DNA of 49,922 nt from Bacteroidota bacterium (lineage in GTDB: Bacteria; Bacteroidota; Bacteroidia; JABDFU01), in assembly GCA_013286805.1 (NCBI GenBank), contig JABDEY010000008.1:1-49922 (forward strand), written 5' to 3'. The first letter of the stretch is position 1. Each line of letters begins with the position of its first letter. Shown one piece after another: positions 37,027-48,400 of the stretch. The translations under genes and the position numbers were made by a program. The notes below the pieces were generated by a model. It worked only from the letters and a program-made list of their open reading frames with translations, was not told the origin of the DNA and searched no databases.

Positions 37027-37034
37027 CAAATATA
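37027..37034 (-). promoter_or_regulatory. TAnnTTTG -7 element (TATATTTG) immediately upstream of hemL
   Basis: Minus strand TATATTTGCAGCATGGAAAGAG. Confidence 0.5.
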
Positions 37035-37099
37035 CCTACTTGGCATTAAATGAGCGTACATTATCTTTACTTCGTAAATCCAATTATGCTCATTATATA

Positions 37100-37107
37100 T
37101 ACCTTTG
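37100..37107 (+). promoter_or_regulatory. TAnnTTTG -7 element (TACCTTTG) for kynU
   Basis: Exact motif; overlaps the ORF-track TTG start at 37105. Confidence 0.5.
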
Positions 37108-37137
37108 AATCTTATCCGCGCTCAAACCAGAATACAG

Positions 37138-38394
37138 ATGCAATTTGAAAACACCCTGAACTTTGCAAAACAAATGGATCGAAAAGATCCCTTGAAAAAA
37201 TTCCGTGGTCGCTTTATCATCCCAAAGCACAAAGGGAAAAATGTGATTTATTTTACCGGGAATTCCCTGGGACTTCAGCCAAAAACAGCAGCAAAATACA
37301 TACAGCAGGAGTTGACAGATTGGGCCAAATTTGGTGTCGAAGGCCATTTCAAAGCTAAAAATCTATGGTACTCCTACCATGAGTTAGTTGCAGGGCCCTT
37401 GGCAGAGTTGTCCGGCGCCAAAAAGGAAGAGGTTGTAGCGATGAACCAGTTGACGAGTAACCTCCATTTTCTGTTTGTTTCATTTTACCGTCCGGAAGGC
37501 AAAAGAATCAAAATTTTATGCGAAGCGCATGCATTCCCATCTGATCAGTACCTGCTGGAATCCCAGCTAAAATTTCATGGGTTCGACCCTGCAGAAGCGC
37601 TCATTGAAGTTTCCCCGCGCAGAGGCGAATATACAATCCGCACGGAAGACATTCTATCAGCCATAGAAAAGCACAAAGAGGAACTGGCCCTGGTCTTTAT
37701 AGGTGGAGTCAATTACTATTCCGGGCAGGTGATGGATATGAAAACCATTACCGAAGCAGGCCATCAGGCGGGAGCTCTGGTAGGCTTTGACCTGGCACAT
37801 GCGATTGGGAATATCTGCCTTGATCTGCATAACTGGAATGTGGATTTTGCGGCCTGGTGTTCCTACAAATACCTGAATTCAGGTCCTGGCTCAGTTGGAG
37901 GAGCTTTTATTCACACTAAACACCACCGCTCCGAATTACAGCGTTTTGCCGGTTGGTGGGGGCATGATAAAAATAGCCGGTTTAAAATGGAAAAAGGGTT
38001 CTCCCCTATTCCGACTGCAGAAGGCTGGCAATTGAGTAACGCACCCGTTTTCAGCATGGCTATACACAAAGCCGCCCTTGCTGTTTTTGAGGAAGCCGGC
38101 ATCAGCAGGATCATTGAAAAAAGCAATAAACTAACCGGGTACCTCCGGTTTATTATTGATGGAATAAATAATAAAAGTAATGTATTGGAAATACTTACGC
38201 CCGAAACGGCAGGGTCTCAGCTTTCAATCAGCGTTCACAGGCAGGGCAAAGAGGTATTCAGGAAATTGATTTCAAAAGGAATAATGGCAGACTGGAGAGA
38301 ACCCAATGTCATTCGGGTAGCACCAGTACCCCTCTATAATTCGTTTGAAGATGTATTCCGATTCGGAGAGGTACTTCTTAAATCATTCACCTGA
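37138..38394 (+). CDS. kynU: Kynureninase
   Basis: FTGNSLGLQPKTAAKYIQQEL, AVDLAHAIGN-like GFDLAHAIGNICLDLHNWNVDFAAWCSYKYLNSGPGSVGG. Confidence 0.94.
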   Translation: MQFENTLNFAKQMDRKDPLKKFRGRFIIPKHKGKNVIYFTGNSLGLQPKTAAKYIQQELTDWAKFGVEGHFKAKNLWYSYHELVAGPLAELSGAKKEEVVAMNQLTSNLHFLFVSFYRPEGKRIKILCEAHAFPSDQYLLESQLKFHGFDPAEALIEVSPRRGEYTIRTEDILSAIEKHKEELALVFIGGVNYYSGQVMDMKTITEAGHQAGALVGFDLAHAIGNICLDLHNWNVDFAAWCSYKYLNSGPGSVGGAFIHTKHHRSELQRFAGWWGHDKNSRFKMEKGFSPIPTAEGWQLSNAPVFSMAIHKAALAVFEEAGISRIIEKSNKLTGYLRFIIDGINNKSNVLEILTPETAGSQLSISVHRQGKEVFRKLISKGIMADWREPNVIRVAPVPLYNSFEDVFRFGEVLLKSFT

Positions 38395-38406
38395 ACCCCG
38401 GTCACC

Positions 38407-38518
38407 GATCACCGGAAACTGATCACCGGAAACTGATCACCGGAAACTGATCACCGGAAACTGATCACCAATCACCAATCACCAATCACCAATCACCAAT
38501 CACCGATCACTGATTACC
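38407..38518. repeat. Compound heptad tandem array: (gatcaccggaaact)x4 then gatcacc-(aatcacc)x5-gatcact-gattacc
   Basis: Direct reading; the array abuts and overlaps the stop codon of the porP/sprF-like gene. Confidence 0.95.
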
Positions 38519-39419
38519 GAACCTTAGGCTTATTTTTAAACTTAAGCCCGAACATGATTTCCTGTGAATCAATTCCAAATTTAGCAATCGTAGAAATCGG
38601 GATATCGTATGAATAAGCAATCAGTAAATAATCCTGATAGGTATACCCAGCCATAATTGAAAATGCATCGCCTGACCGAAAAGATGCTCCCAGCCATACC
38701 ATTTTCTTATAAATAGCCCGGAACCCAATATCCACCTGCACCGGCACCGGACTTACATAATTCAGCAAAAAGGAAGGTTCAAGGCGTATGTTATCCGATA
38801 CATCGTATTTATACCCACCGGTAACAAAATAATGCGTAGACAAAGTACTTATAGTGCTTGAAGTATAGTCAAAAAACTTCAGTTGGGCCTGATAGATCTG
38901 GGGAATGGAAAGTCCAACATAAAATTTATCTGAGTAAAACAATGCTCCAAACCCAATATCAGGAACAAACACCGATTGAAATCCTGTTCCAAGAGCCGGG
39001 TCATTCTGGTCATGCAGGGTAATCTGAGTACCGTCAACAGAAAATTGCTGAAGACCGCCCGAAAGGCCAAGAGACAATTTCAATTTCTCTGTAAGCTTAA
39101 CATGATAAGCATACGACAAATCAAATCCGATTCTGCTGGTTGGTCCGGTAACGTCAGAATAGACATAGCCTCCATATCCCATGTTTTTATTTTGCTGAGG
39201 CCCGTCCCCGCTTAAAACATAAGTCCGGGGAGCACCTGGAATTCCAACCCATTGATAACGGTTATTGGACTTCACCTCAAAATCATCCCCAATGCCGCTT
39301 AGGGCAGGATTCAGCACAAAATCATTGAGTATGTAATTGGTATACTGAGGCAATTGCTGAGCCACCATGCAGTTCTTAATGCTCAAAACAAAAATGAATA
39401 TGTAAATTATCTTTCTCAT
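38514..39419 (-). CDS. PorP/SprF-family type IX secretion system membrane protein
   Basis: AQQLPQYTNYILNDFVLNPALSGIGDDFEVKSNNRYQWVGIPGAPRTYVLSGDGP; 4-nt ATGA overlap with upstream giant gene. Confidence 0.92.
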   Translation of the reverse strand: MRKIIYIFIFVLSIKNCMVAQQLPQYTNYILNDFVLNPALSGIGDDFEVKSNNRYQWVGIPGAPRTYVLSGDGPQQNKNMGYGGYVYSDVTGPTSRIGFDLSYAYHVKLTEKLKLSLGLSGGLQQFSVDGTQITLHDQNDPALGTGFQSVFVPDIGFGALFYSDKFYVGLSIPQIYQAQLKFFDYTSSTISTLSTHYFVTGGYKYDVSDNIRLEPSFLLNYVSPVPVQVDIGFRAIYKKMVWLGASFRSGDAFSIMAGYTYQDYLLIAYSYDIPISTIAKFGIDSQEIMFGLKFKNKPKVR

Positions 39420-42400
39420 CTCATAATTGTTAAGGGTCCTGTCAATGGAGCAGGGAACCTGCTGTCATGCAGTTGAATAACATAATAATAGGTTCCAACA
39501 GGTATATCCTGTCCATTGTATCTGCCATTCCAGGGTACCGGATATCCAGGGGCAGAAGTAAATAAAAGTACCCCCCAGCGGTTAAACACCTCCACAACGC
39601 AATTGGGAAATTTATCCGAATTGTCAATAATCCATGTATCGTTTTTCCCATCATTATTCGGCGTAAAGCCATTGTCTATAATAATATTCGGAACAACCGT
39701 AATCAGAACCGAATCACTTCCTTTACAACCATTCTGGTCCTTTACAGTCACTATATACAGCGTAGTGATAAATGGTGTCGCAAGAGGATTGGCAATGATG
39801 CTGTCAGAAAGGGATTGCCCAGGTGTCCAGCTAAAGGAAGCCCCGGCAGATGTTGTTGTAGGAGTTCCGCCTACAAGGGTTGACTGCAGGATGAATACCG
39901 ATTGGGCAGAGCCGGCATTCACGACAGGCAATGGATTTACATGAACGGAAACAGTATCTGAATCCGAACAGATTCCATTTACTGCGACCAATAAATAATC
40001 TGATGTTCCTATGGATGGCTTAACACTGGTCACCTGGGAAGAACTGATGAGAGACAATGATGGGAAATTGAGCCATTGGTAAGATTGGGCAAACAGGCTT
40101 AAATTCCCGTTCAGAATAACACTGCCTCCCAGACAGAAAGAAGTATCTGCACCGGCTCTGGCAATCACAGTTGTTTTAGCTGCTACAAATACAGAATCCT
40201 GTTTTGTACATCCATTTCCATCATTGACGACTACTGTATATGTCCCGATTGGCACTCCTGCAAGGTTCTGACCGGAGGAAATAAATCCACCCGGGCCGGT
40301 CCAGGCAAATGTATAGACACCTGTACCACCCCTGATTTGAATTGTAACTGCTCCGTCTTTGGTAGTATTACAACTTGCTGAATCTGATAAAGGCATAACC
40401 GTTATTGGGCGCGGAGCGCCTACACTATCCGTTTGAATAGCAGTACAACCTTTGGCATCCGTTAGCGTAACAGAATAAGGTCCTGCTTTCAGGGGGCTTG
40501 CTAAGGCACCAGTACCAGAGAAAGCTGACCAGGAGTAGAAATACGGGAGAGTGCCTCCTGAAGGTACAATTGTTATACTGCCATTTGAATCCTTCACACA
40601 GCTTACCTTGGTAACAGTAGCGATAGAAAATTCCAAAGGCAAAGGAGCAGTAATAGTAACAGAACCGGCAGCCATGCATCCACTGATGTCAGTAACCTGT
40701 ACAAAATAAGTTGAATCGCAAAGTGATCCTACAGTTGCGGTAGTTGCTGAAGTAGGGTCATTCCAGGAATAAAGATATCCGCCTGCTCCACCTGTGGCAT
40801 TCACAATTCCAACACCGTTGCATTTGCCTGGGCATGTTACAGCTGAGTCAGACAGGATTAAGCGGGGAGCCGGTCTGTCATTCAATTCAATAAAAGTGCG
40901 TTGGGTACATCCGGATCCGTCCGTTACAGTGACTACATACTCACCCGCACCCAGACCAAAAACAGGGTTGAGAGAGCCTGCAATTCCATTGCTCCATGCG
41001 AAGGTATAAGCTGATCCGGATCCTCCGGAAACAAAAAGGAGGATTGAACCATCCGCAACTTTACAGATACTTGGTTGTGTCAGTACGGGAACAATTAAAA
41101 TCTGAGCAGGCGCTGCAATTTGTATGGTATCCGTTAAAATACAACCATTGGAATCGGCAATCTGAACAAAATTTGTCCCGGAACAAAGGCCTGTCACAGA
41201 AGAGGTGGTCTGTCCGCCCGGCAGCCAGTCATACGTATAGGGTCTCACACCACCAACCGGGGCCACCTGGGCTGTTCCGTTACATGCTCCGAAGCATTGT
41301 ACTGCTGTGCTTGATTTGCCGGACGCCGTTGCCCCACCGGAATTACTAAGCCCCAATTGAAAGGCCGAACTGCAACCGAGACTATCACTGACAGTAAGGG
41401 ATTGCACACCTGCACATAAGCCAACTGCTGTAGAAGAGCTGGAACCATTACTCCACAGATAAGTCAGTGGGCCTGCTCCTCCGCTTACCTGGACAGAGAT
41501 TTGACCGTTACAAACCCCACATGTTGCGAGGGTAACAACATTTGACACATTAAAGTGAACAGAATTGTTTGTAATACTGATCGCTTGAGAAGCCTGACAT
41601 CCGTTTCCGTCACTTACAGTTAAGGTATAGCTTCCTGCACATAAATTCTTCAATGCAGAGCTTGTTCCCCCGTTACTCCAGTTAAAGGTAAAAGGCAATG
41701 TTCCTCCAGCGGGAGAAGCGAATGCAGTCCCGTTGCATACCCCGGCACAACTTGCAGAAGTACTGACAGGGGTATTAAAAATCAATTGCAGGGGTTCAGT
41801 TATAGTGACCGAATCAGCGGTTATACAACCTATTTTATCATTCACCTGAACAAAATGGGTTCCTGCACAAAGATTCCTGACTGTATCCGTGCTGGCCACA
41901 GCAGGCGCAAGCCAGGAGTAGGTATATCCACCCGCTCCTCCGGAAGCCGTAACAATTCCCACTCCATTGCATTTGCCAAAGCAGGTAATCGCACTGTCTG
42001 ACATAACCAATACAGGTGCAACTTTATCATTCAAGGCAATAACTGAAGTCTGTGTACATCCTGACCCATCCGTAACCGTAACAGAATAAGCCCCCGCAGC
42101 AATTCCTAAAACAGTAGCCCCGGCACTGCCGGTATTCCAGGAATAAGAATAACCCGATCCTGATCCTCCTGAAACAGTCAGAATAATTGAACCATCTGCT
42201 GTTTTACAGGCACTGGGCTGAGTCACAGCTGCAATGATACTGATGACAGGATGAGAGCCCACAGGAATAGAATCCACCAGCTTACATCCGTTCGAGTCCG
42301 TTATCTGAACAAACCCCAATCCGGCGCATAATCCATTGACAAAAGAACTTGTCGAACCAGAGGGTAGCCAGAAATAAGAATACGGAAGTGTTCCACCCAC

Positions 42401-45400
42401 AGGAGACACAGAAGCCTTTCCATTGCAAAGCCCAAAACAACTGTCTCCGGAAATAATCTTTCCGGAAGATACGGGTCCTCCAATATTGCTGACAGGAAGG
42501 TTAAAACTAAGCTTACATCCAAAACTATCCGTTACATCCACGCTTTGCAATCCGGCACATAAGCTGGTTGCTGTATTCCCGGTAGCAGCGCTGCTGCTCC
42601 AGAGATAGCTGAAAGGCGCCGTTCCTCCGTTCACTGTCACAACTGCCTGCCCGTTACAAACGTTGCAGGTTGCCGCATTTACCACACTTTGCAAGGTGAA
42701 GGGGGCATTCAGAACCGGAATGGTAATTACCTGAACAGCGGAACATTTATTGGAATCTGTCACCGTAACCGTAATCTGTCCCAGACCCAGTTTCGACACT
42801 TTTGGCCCTGTTAATCCATTGCTCCAGGAATAGGAATAGGGTAATGTGCCTCCAAAAGGCAATGCTTCTGCAGAACCATTTAAGGCCTGAGCACAGCTAA
42901 CCGGAGCAATTCCAGCCGGCCCAAGCACTAAAAGTGAAGGTTCTGTTATCGTTACGGTACTGAAAGAAGTACAGGAGTTTTTATCCGTCACGGTTACCGT
43001 ATAGGAGCCGGCACACAGACCGCTAACAGAAGTAAGGCCGGTAGCACCACTGCTCCAGTCAATAGCAAAAGGCCCCGATCCTCCGCTAATCGTCACAGAG
43101 GCAGTACCATTGCAGGATCCTTTGCAGGTACCATCCTGCTTACTGATCGTCAGCACCGGGGCATTATTATTATTCAGCGGAATCGTGGCTGTCTGCGTGC
43201 AGGAACTTGCATCCGTAATAGTCACGTTATAGATTCCTGAAGACAGACCGGTAATTGTTGCAGTTGTTGCCCCCGAAGGAGGATTCCAGGAATACGTATA
43301 ACTACCTGCACCTCCGCTTGTCTTGAGAACTATTTGCCCGTTGCTGACTCCGCAAACAGCCTGTGTAACAGCTGGGGTTGGTTGAATCTGTGAAGGAGAC
43401 CTGATAATAACAGAATCTGTACGTATGCATCCATTACCATCAGTTACCTGTATCAGATCAAGACCACCAGGCAATCCGGACAGGGTATTGGAAGCAGGAC
43501 CTGAAGGAAGCCAGAAATAGGTATACGGGAAAGTTCCACCCTGGCCGGTAACAGTAGCCGAACCATCGCTGATTCCAAAACAACTGGCTGGAACGGTATC
43601 TATGATTGATTTAGTGGGGCCATTGATGTTATTCAGAGGAATATTAAAGGTTTGTGTACATGCAGCGGAATCACTGACCTTCAGCACGTACAATCCTGCG
43701 CAAATTCCGCTTATGGTCTGTCCGGTCGCTCCACCTACCCCCCATGTATACGTATAGGCCGGAATTCCGCCGGATACTGTAACTGAAATTTGCCCGTTGC
43801 AAATGCCACATGTAGCCTTTGTTATTGAATCAGTTTGGGTAATGACCTTGGGTTCGGTGACAAGAATAGCTTGAGTAATCGTACAACCTTTGCCATCTGT
43901 AACACTAACCGTATAGGCCTGAGCGCAGAGACTGGTCAAAGTGGCGGCGGCAGCTCCATTGCTCCAGGTAAATGTATAGGGATTTGTCCCTCCACTCATG
44001 TTCAGACTTACTATACCGGTGCATAAACCCTGGCACAGCGGATTCGTTTTTTTGACTGCCGCAACGAGCACATTTGTTATTCCGATAGTTATGTTTGTGC
44101 TATCCTTACAGGAATTAGCATCAGTTAGTGTAAGCGTATAATTGCCCGCACACAAAAAGTTTACAGTAGCTCCTGTAGCACTATTACTCCAGATATAAGT
44201 ATACGGAGGAGTATCACCTGTAGGCGAAACAAAAGCACTTCCATCACATTTTCCGCTGCAGGAAGCATTTTTCGGGCTTGAGTCAAACACGATAGCTCCA
44301 GGTTGAAGGATGCTGACAGGAACATTCAGTTCACAACCGGCGTGATCCGTAACCACAAGGGTATAGGATCCTGCACACATTCCGCTACGGGTAGGTGCAA
44401 TACTGTCAACATCTGTCCAGGAATAAGTAAATTGAGGGGTTCCACCTGTTGCTATAATGTTTGCAGTACCAGTACAGGCCCCATTGCATTTGACAGGTGT
44501 GATAATCTGCGATTTCAGGGAAGGAGCATTGAGGTTGTTTACCGGAATAATAAAATTTCCCGTACAGCCATTTGTATCTGTTACGGTAAGTGAATAATTA
44601 CCGGCAGCCAGACCGCTTAGAAACGAAGAAGCACCGGAAGGTTTCCAGGAATAAACATAACCCGGATTGCCGCCGGAAGGGACCACATTTATGGACCCGT
44701 TGGATTTGGAACAATTCGCTCCTGTAATCGTTGTATCTATTGTAATCGGTACCGGTGGAATCAAGGTTACAGACTGCGAGGATGTACAGCCATTTTTATC
44801 TGTTACTGTTACAACATAGGTACCGGCAATAACTGAATCAATTTTTTGAGCATGAGAACCGGTGCTCCATAAAAATGCATAAGGGCCTGTACCTCCTGTT
44901 GCATTTCCCAGAGCTGTATCCGTTCTTATGCCATGACAATTCGGATTTATACTCTTGGTATTGGCAACCAGCAGTGCAGGTTCAGTAATCACAGCGCTTG
45001 TGGTAAGTGTACAGGCATTCGCATCCGTAGCCGTCACTGTATATGTACCTGGAATCAGAGACGAAATTGTTAATCCCGTTTGCGCATTACTCCAGACCAA
45101 ATTGATGATACCGGTACCTCCTGAGACTGCAACATTCACAGATCCGTTTCCGGCTCCCTTACAACTTACATTTACAGCATTAACTGAAGTAAATGACAAG
45201 GCAGATGGCTGATTGACAGTAGTGCTGGCAGTAAATGTACAACCATGTTTATCAGTTATTGTGACAGTATAAGTGCCAATAGACAAACCAAAAGCCGTCG
45301 AACCTGTTCCTCCGGCAGGCGTCCATGTGTACTTGTACCCGGGAGTCCCCCCGCTTGCTTTTATGAAAGCCGTGCCATCTGCTCCTCCGTTACAAAGATC

Positions 45401-48400
45401 ATCCGTTTCACCGATGATTCCCTTCAGAGCTAGTGCAGGCTCGACAATAGTAGTGTTTGAAGTAGAAGTACAGCTGTTTGCGTCTGTAACTGTAACGGTA
45501 TAGGGGCCTGCACAAAGGTTGGAGGCAATGGAATCTATTTGCGGGGGTATTGTTGACCAGGTAAAGGAATGGGGAGGCGTTCCCCCGAATCCGGTTGCTA
45601 CTGCGCTGCCGTTACAGGAGCCTTTACAGGATACATTTACTGCAAAAATGCCAGAAGTAAGTATCGCAGGCTGGGTAATTACTGCATTATTAATGCTGTC
45701 ACAATTATTCGCATCCGTGACGGTAAACGTATAGGTATTGGGGACCAGAAGGTTTATGGAAGCACTTGTCTTGCCGTTACTCCAGGAAAAAGTATAGGGG
45801 CTGGTTCCTCCGCTTGGAGTCAGGGTAATCTGACCATCCCCGGCACCTCCGCAACTCACATCCTTGACAAATGGATTAGGAGAAATATGGGTGGGCTGAG
45901 TTATTCCCAGTGTATCAACCTTAAAGCAACCGGAGCCGTCCTGAACCGTAACAGTATAAATTCCCACACATAGTCCGTTAACAGTAGCCGCAGTAGATCC
46001 GGTACTCCAGCTAAAAGAGAAAGGTATAACCCCGGTTGGCGTTATGGTGGCAGTACCATTGCATTGCCCGAAACACTTAGCTTCCGTTCGGGCTTTAGCC
46101 AATGTTGCGCCTGATACATTGCTGATGTTAAATTTGAACACTGTATCACAGGTCACACCGGATGAAAGTGAAAGTGTGTACGATCCGACCGCCAGACTGC
46201 TGACCGTTTCACCGGTTGCCCCTGTTGACCAGGAAAAAGTATAGACTCCGGCCCCACCCGAAGGAAGAACGCTGATACTACCATCATTGGTATGACAGGT
46301 AGCGTTGCCAATTGTGGGAATAACCTGCAGGGCTGCAGGCTGAGTAATGATAACAGTATTTGTTTGTAAACACGCATTCGCATCCCTGACACTGACAGTA
46401 AAGGTTCCTGCACATAAATTGCTTGCCGTGGCAGAGGTAGTGCCGTTCGACCAGGAAAATGCATAAGCACCAGTGCCTCCCGTAGGAACAGATAATGCAG
46501 AGCCATCGCAATGACCCTTGCAGGAAGTATTTGCAGGAGGATTAATAGCAGGGACCAGCAGGGCCGGATCAACCAACGTTACATTGGAAGTATTGGAACA
46601 ACCGTCAGCATCCGTAGCGGTCACAGTATAACTTCCAGCACATAAACCGGATATGATTTGAGTAGTGGGACCGGTATTCCACGCAAAGGTATAGGGAGTA
46701 ATTCCCCCTGATGTAACAGCTTTTATTTTTCCGTTACAGGCATGAAAACAACTTATAAACGTAACAGAATCCGTCACAGTCAGGCTTAATATGGGATTTA
46801 CCGCAATTGTGCTTGTTTCAGTACAGGCCTTACTATCGCTGACCGTTACCGTATACACTCCACCGCATAAGCCTGTTGCCGGGTTTGAAGTTTGCCCAGA
46901 AGCAGCAGCCGACCAGCCAAAGGTAAACGGAGGACCATTCCCGCCCCCCAGGGCAGTCACAGTCGCAGTGCCATTGCACAAATTGCAAAAGGTAGCAGTG
47001 GATTTCATTGTATTCGTTATCGGAACAGGCTGTGTAACAGTAACAAACTGAGTAAATTTGCAGGCATTGGCATCCGTCAGCGTAACAGAATAAGTTCCCT
47101 GAAGGAGTCCGCTTGCAGTTTGGCCGGTTCCTCCGGCAGGGCTCCAGGTATAGGAATACTGGGGAGTTCCGCCGCTTGGAGTAATAAAAGCCTGACCACT
47201 TGCTCCTCCGTTACAGACCGCAGGGATTTCCCCGATTACCCCGGCAAGCACATTTGGCTGTGTGATAGTAAGAGTGTCTGTTGTTGTACACAGGTTATTA
47301 TCCGTCAGGGTAAGCGTGTACTTTCCGGGAGCCAATGATGAAATATTCTGGGTGGTCTGTCCGTTGGACCAGGCAAAAGTATAAGGATTCGTACCTCCAC
47401 CCGGAGTGCTGACAATCGACCCGTTATTCAAACCAAAACAAGTTACCTCAGTAGGCGTTAAACTGAGGGTAAGTAAAGCCGGCTGGGTAAGCACAGTTGT
47501 GGAAGTAGCTGTACAACCTTTGGAATCAGTAACGGAGACCGTATATGTATTCGGGCAAAGAGAACCCACTGTTGAACCGGTGGCTCCTCCGGGGCTCCAG
47601 GAAAATGTACTCGGGAGCGTTCCGCCGGATGGAGTGGCATTTACCGTTCCATTGCAGGCATTCTTGCAAAGTATATTGGTACCGGCTGCAGCAACCGTAA
47701 AAAGAGCGGGTTGGGTAATAGTGGCAGAAGTTGTGGCAGTACAACCGTTCAGGTCAGTAACTGTAACCGGATAAGTGCCTGTGCAAAGAGCTGACTGATT
47801 GATGCTGGTGGAGCCTGCCGGATTACTCCAGGAATACGCAAAGGGCGAGGTCCCCCCTGCTGTAGCAGTGACAACCGTTCCATCACATACCCCGTGACAG
47901 GAATCATTTGTTGCAACATTACTGAGTGTCAATACCAGTGGTTGTGTAATAGTCACATTAGAGGTGGCTGTGCATAAGTTCGCATCCGTCACCGTCACCG
48001 TAAAACTTAAATTACAAAGGTTGACCTGGGCAGCAGTCGTAGGGCCATTGGACCAGGTAAACGTGTAAGGAGCTGTTCCTCCGGTAGGAGAAGCCAAAAC
48101 AGTGCCATTACATTTCCCGTTGCAGGTCACATCTGTTTTAGTTGCATTTGCTGCAAGCAGGGCAGGCTGGGTAACAGCTACTGTAGAAGTAGCCGTGCAC
48201 AAGTTCGCATCCGTAACAGTCACTGTATAAGTTGAAGGAACACTAAGACATAACCCTCCAGCCGCCACTCCTGTCATTCCTCCGGGACTCCAGGAAAATG
48301 AATAGGGAGCCAGTCCTCCTGAAGGATGGGCATTGACAGTCCCGTTGCAGAAACCGAAACAACTGATATTAGTTCCGGTTGGAGTCGCAGCCAGCACATT

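Noticed and set aside
38407-38518. Repeat array as a CRISPR
   Set aside because: Units are 7/14 bp, contiguous with no unique spacers, and no cas genes are nearby; it is a short tandem satellite.
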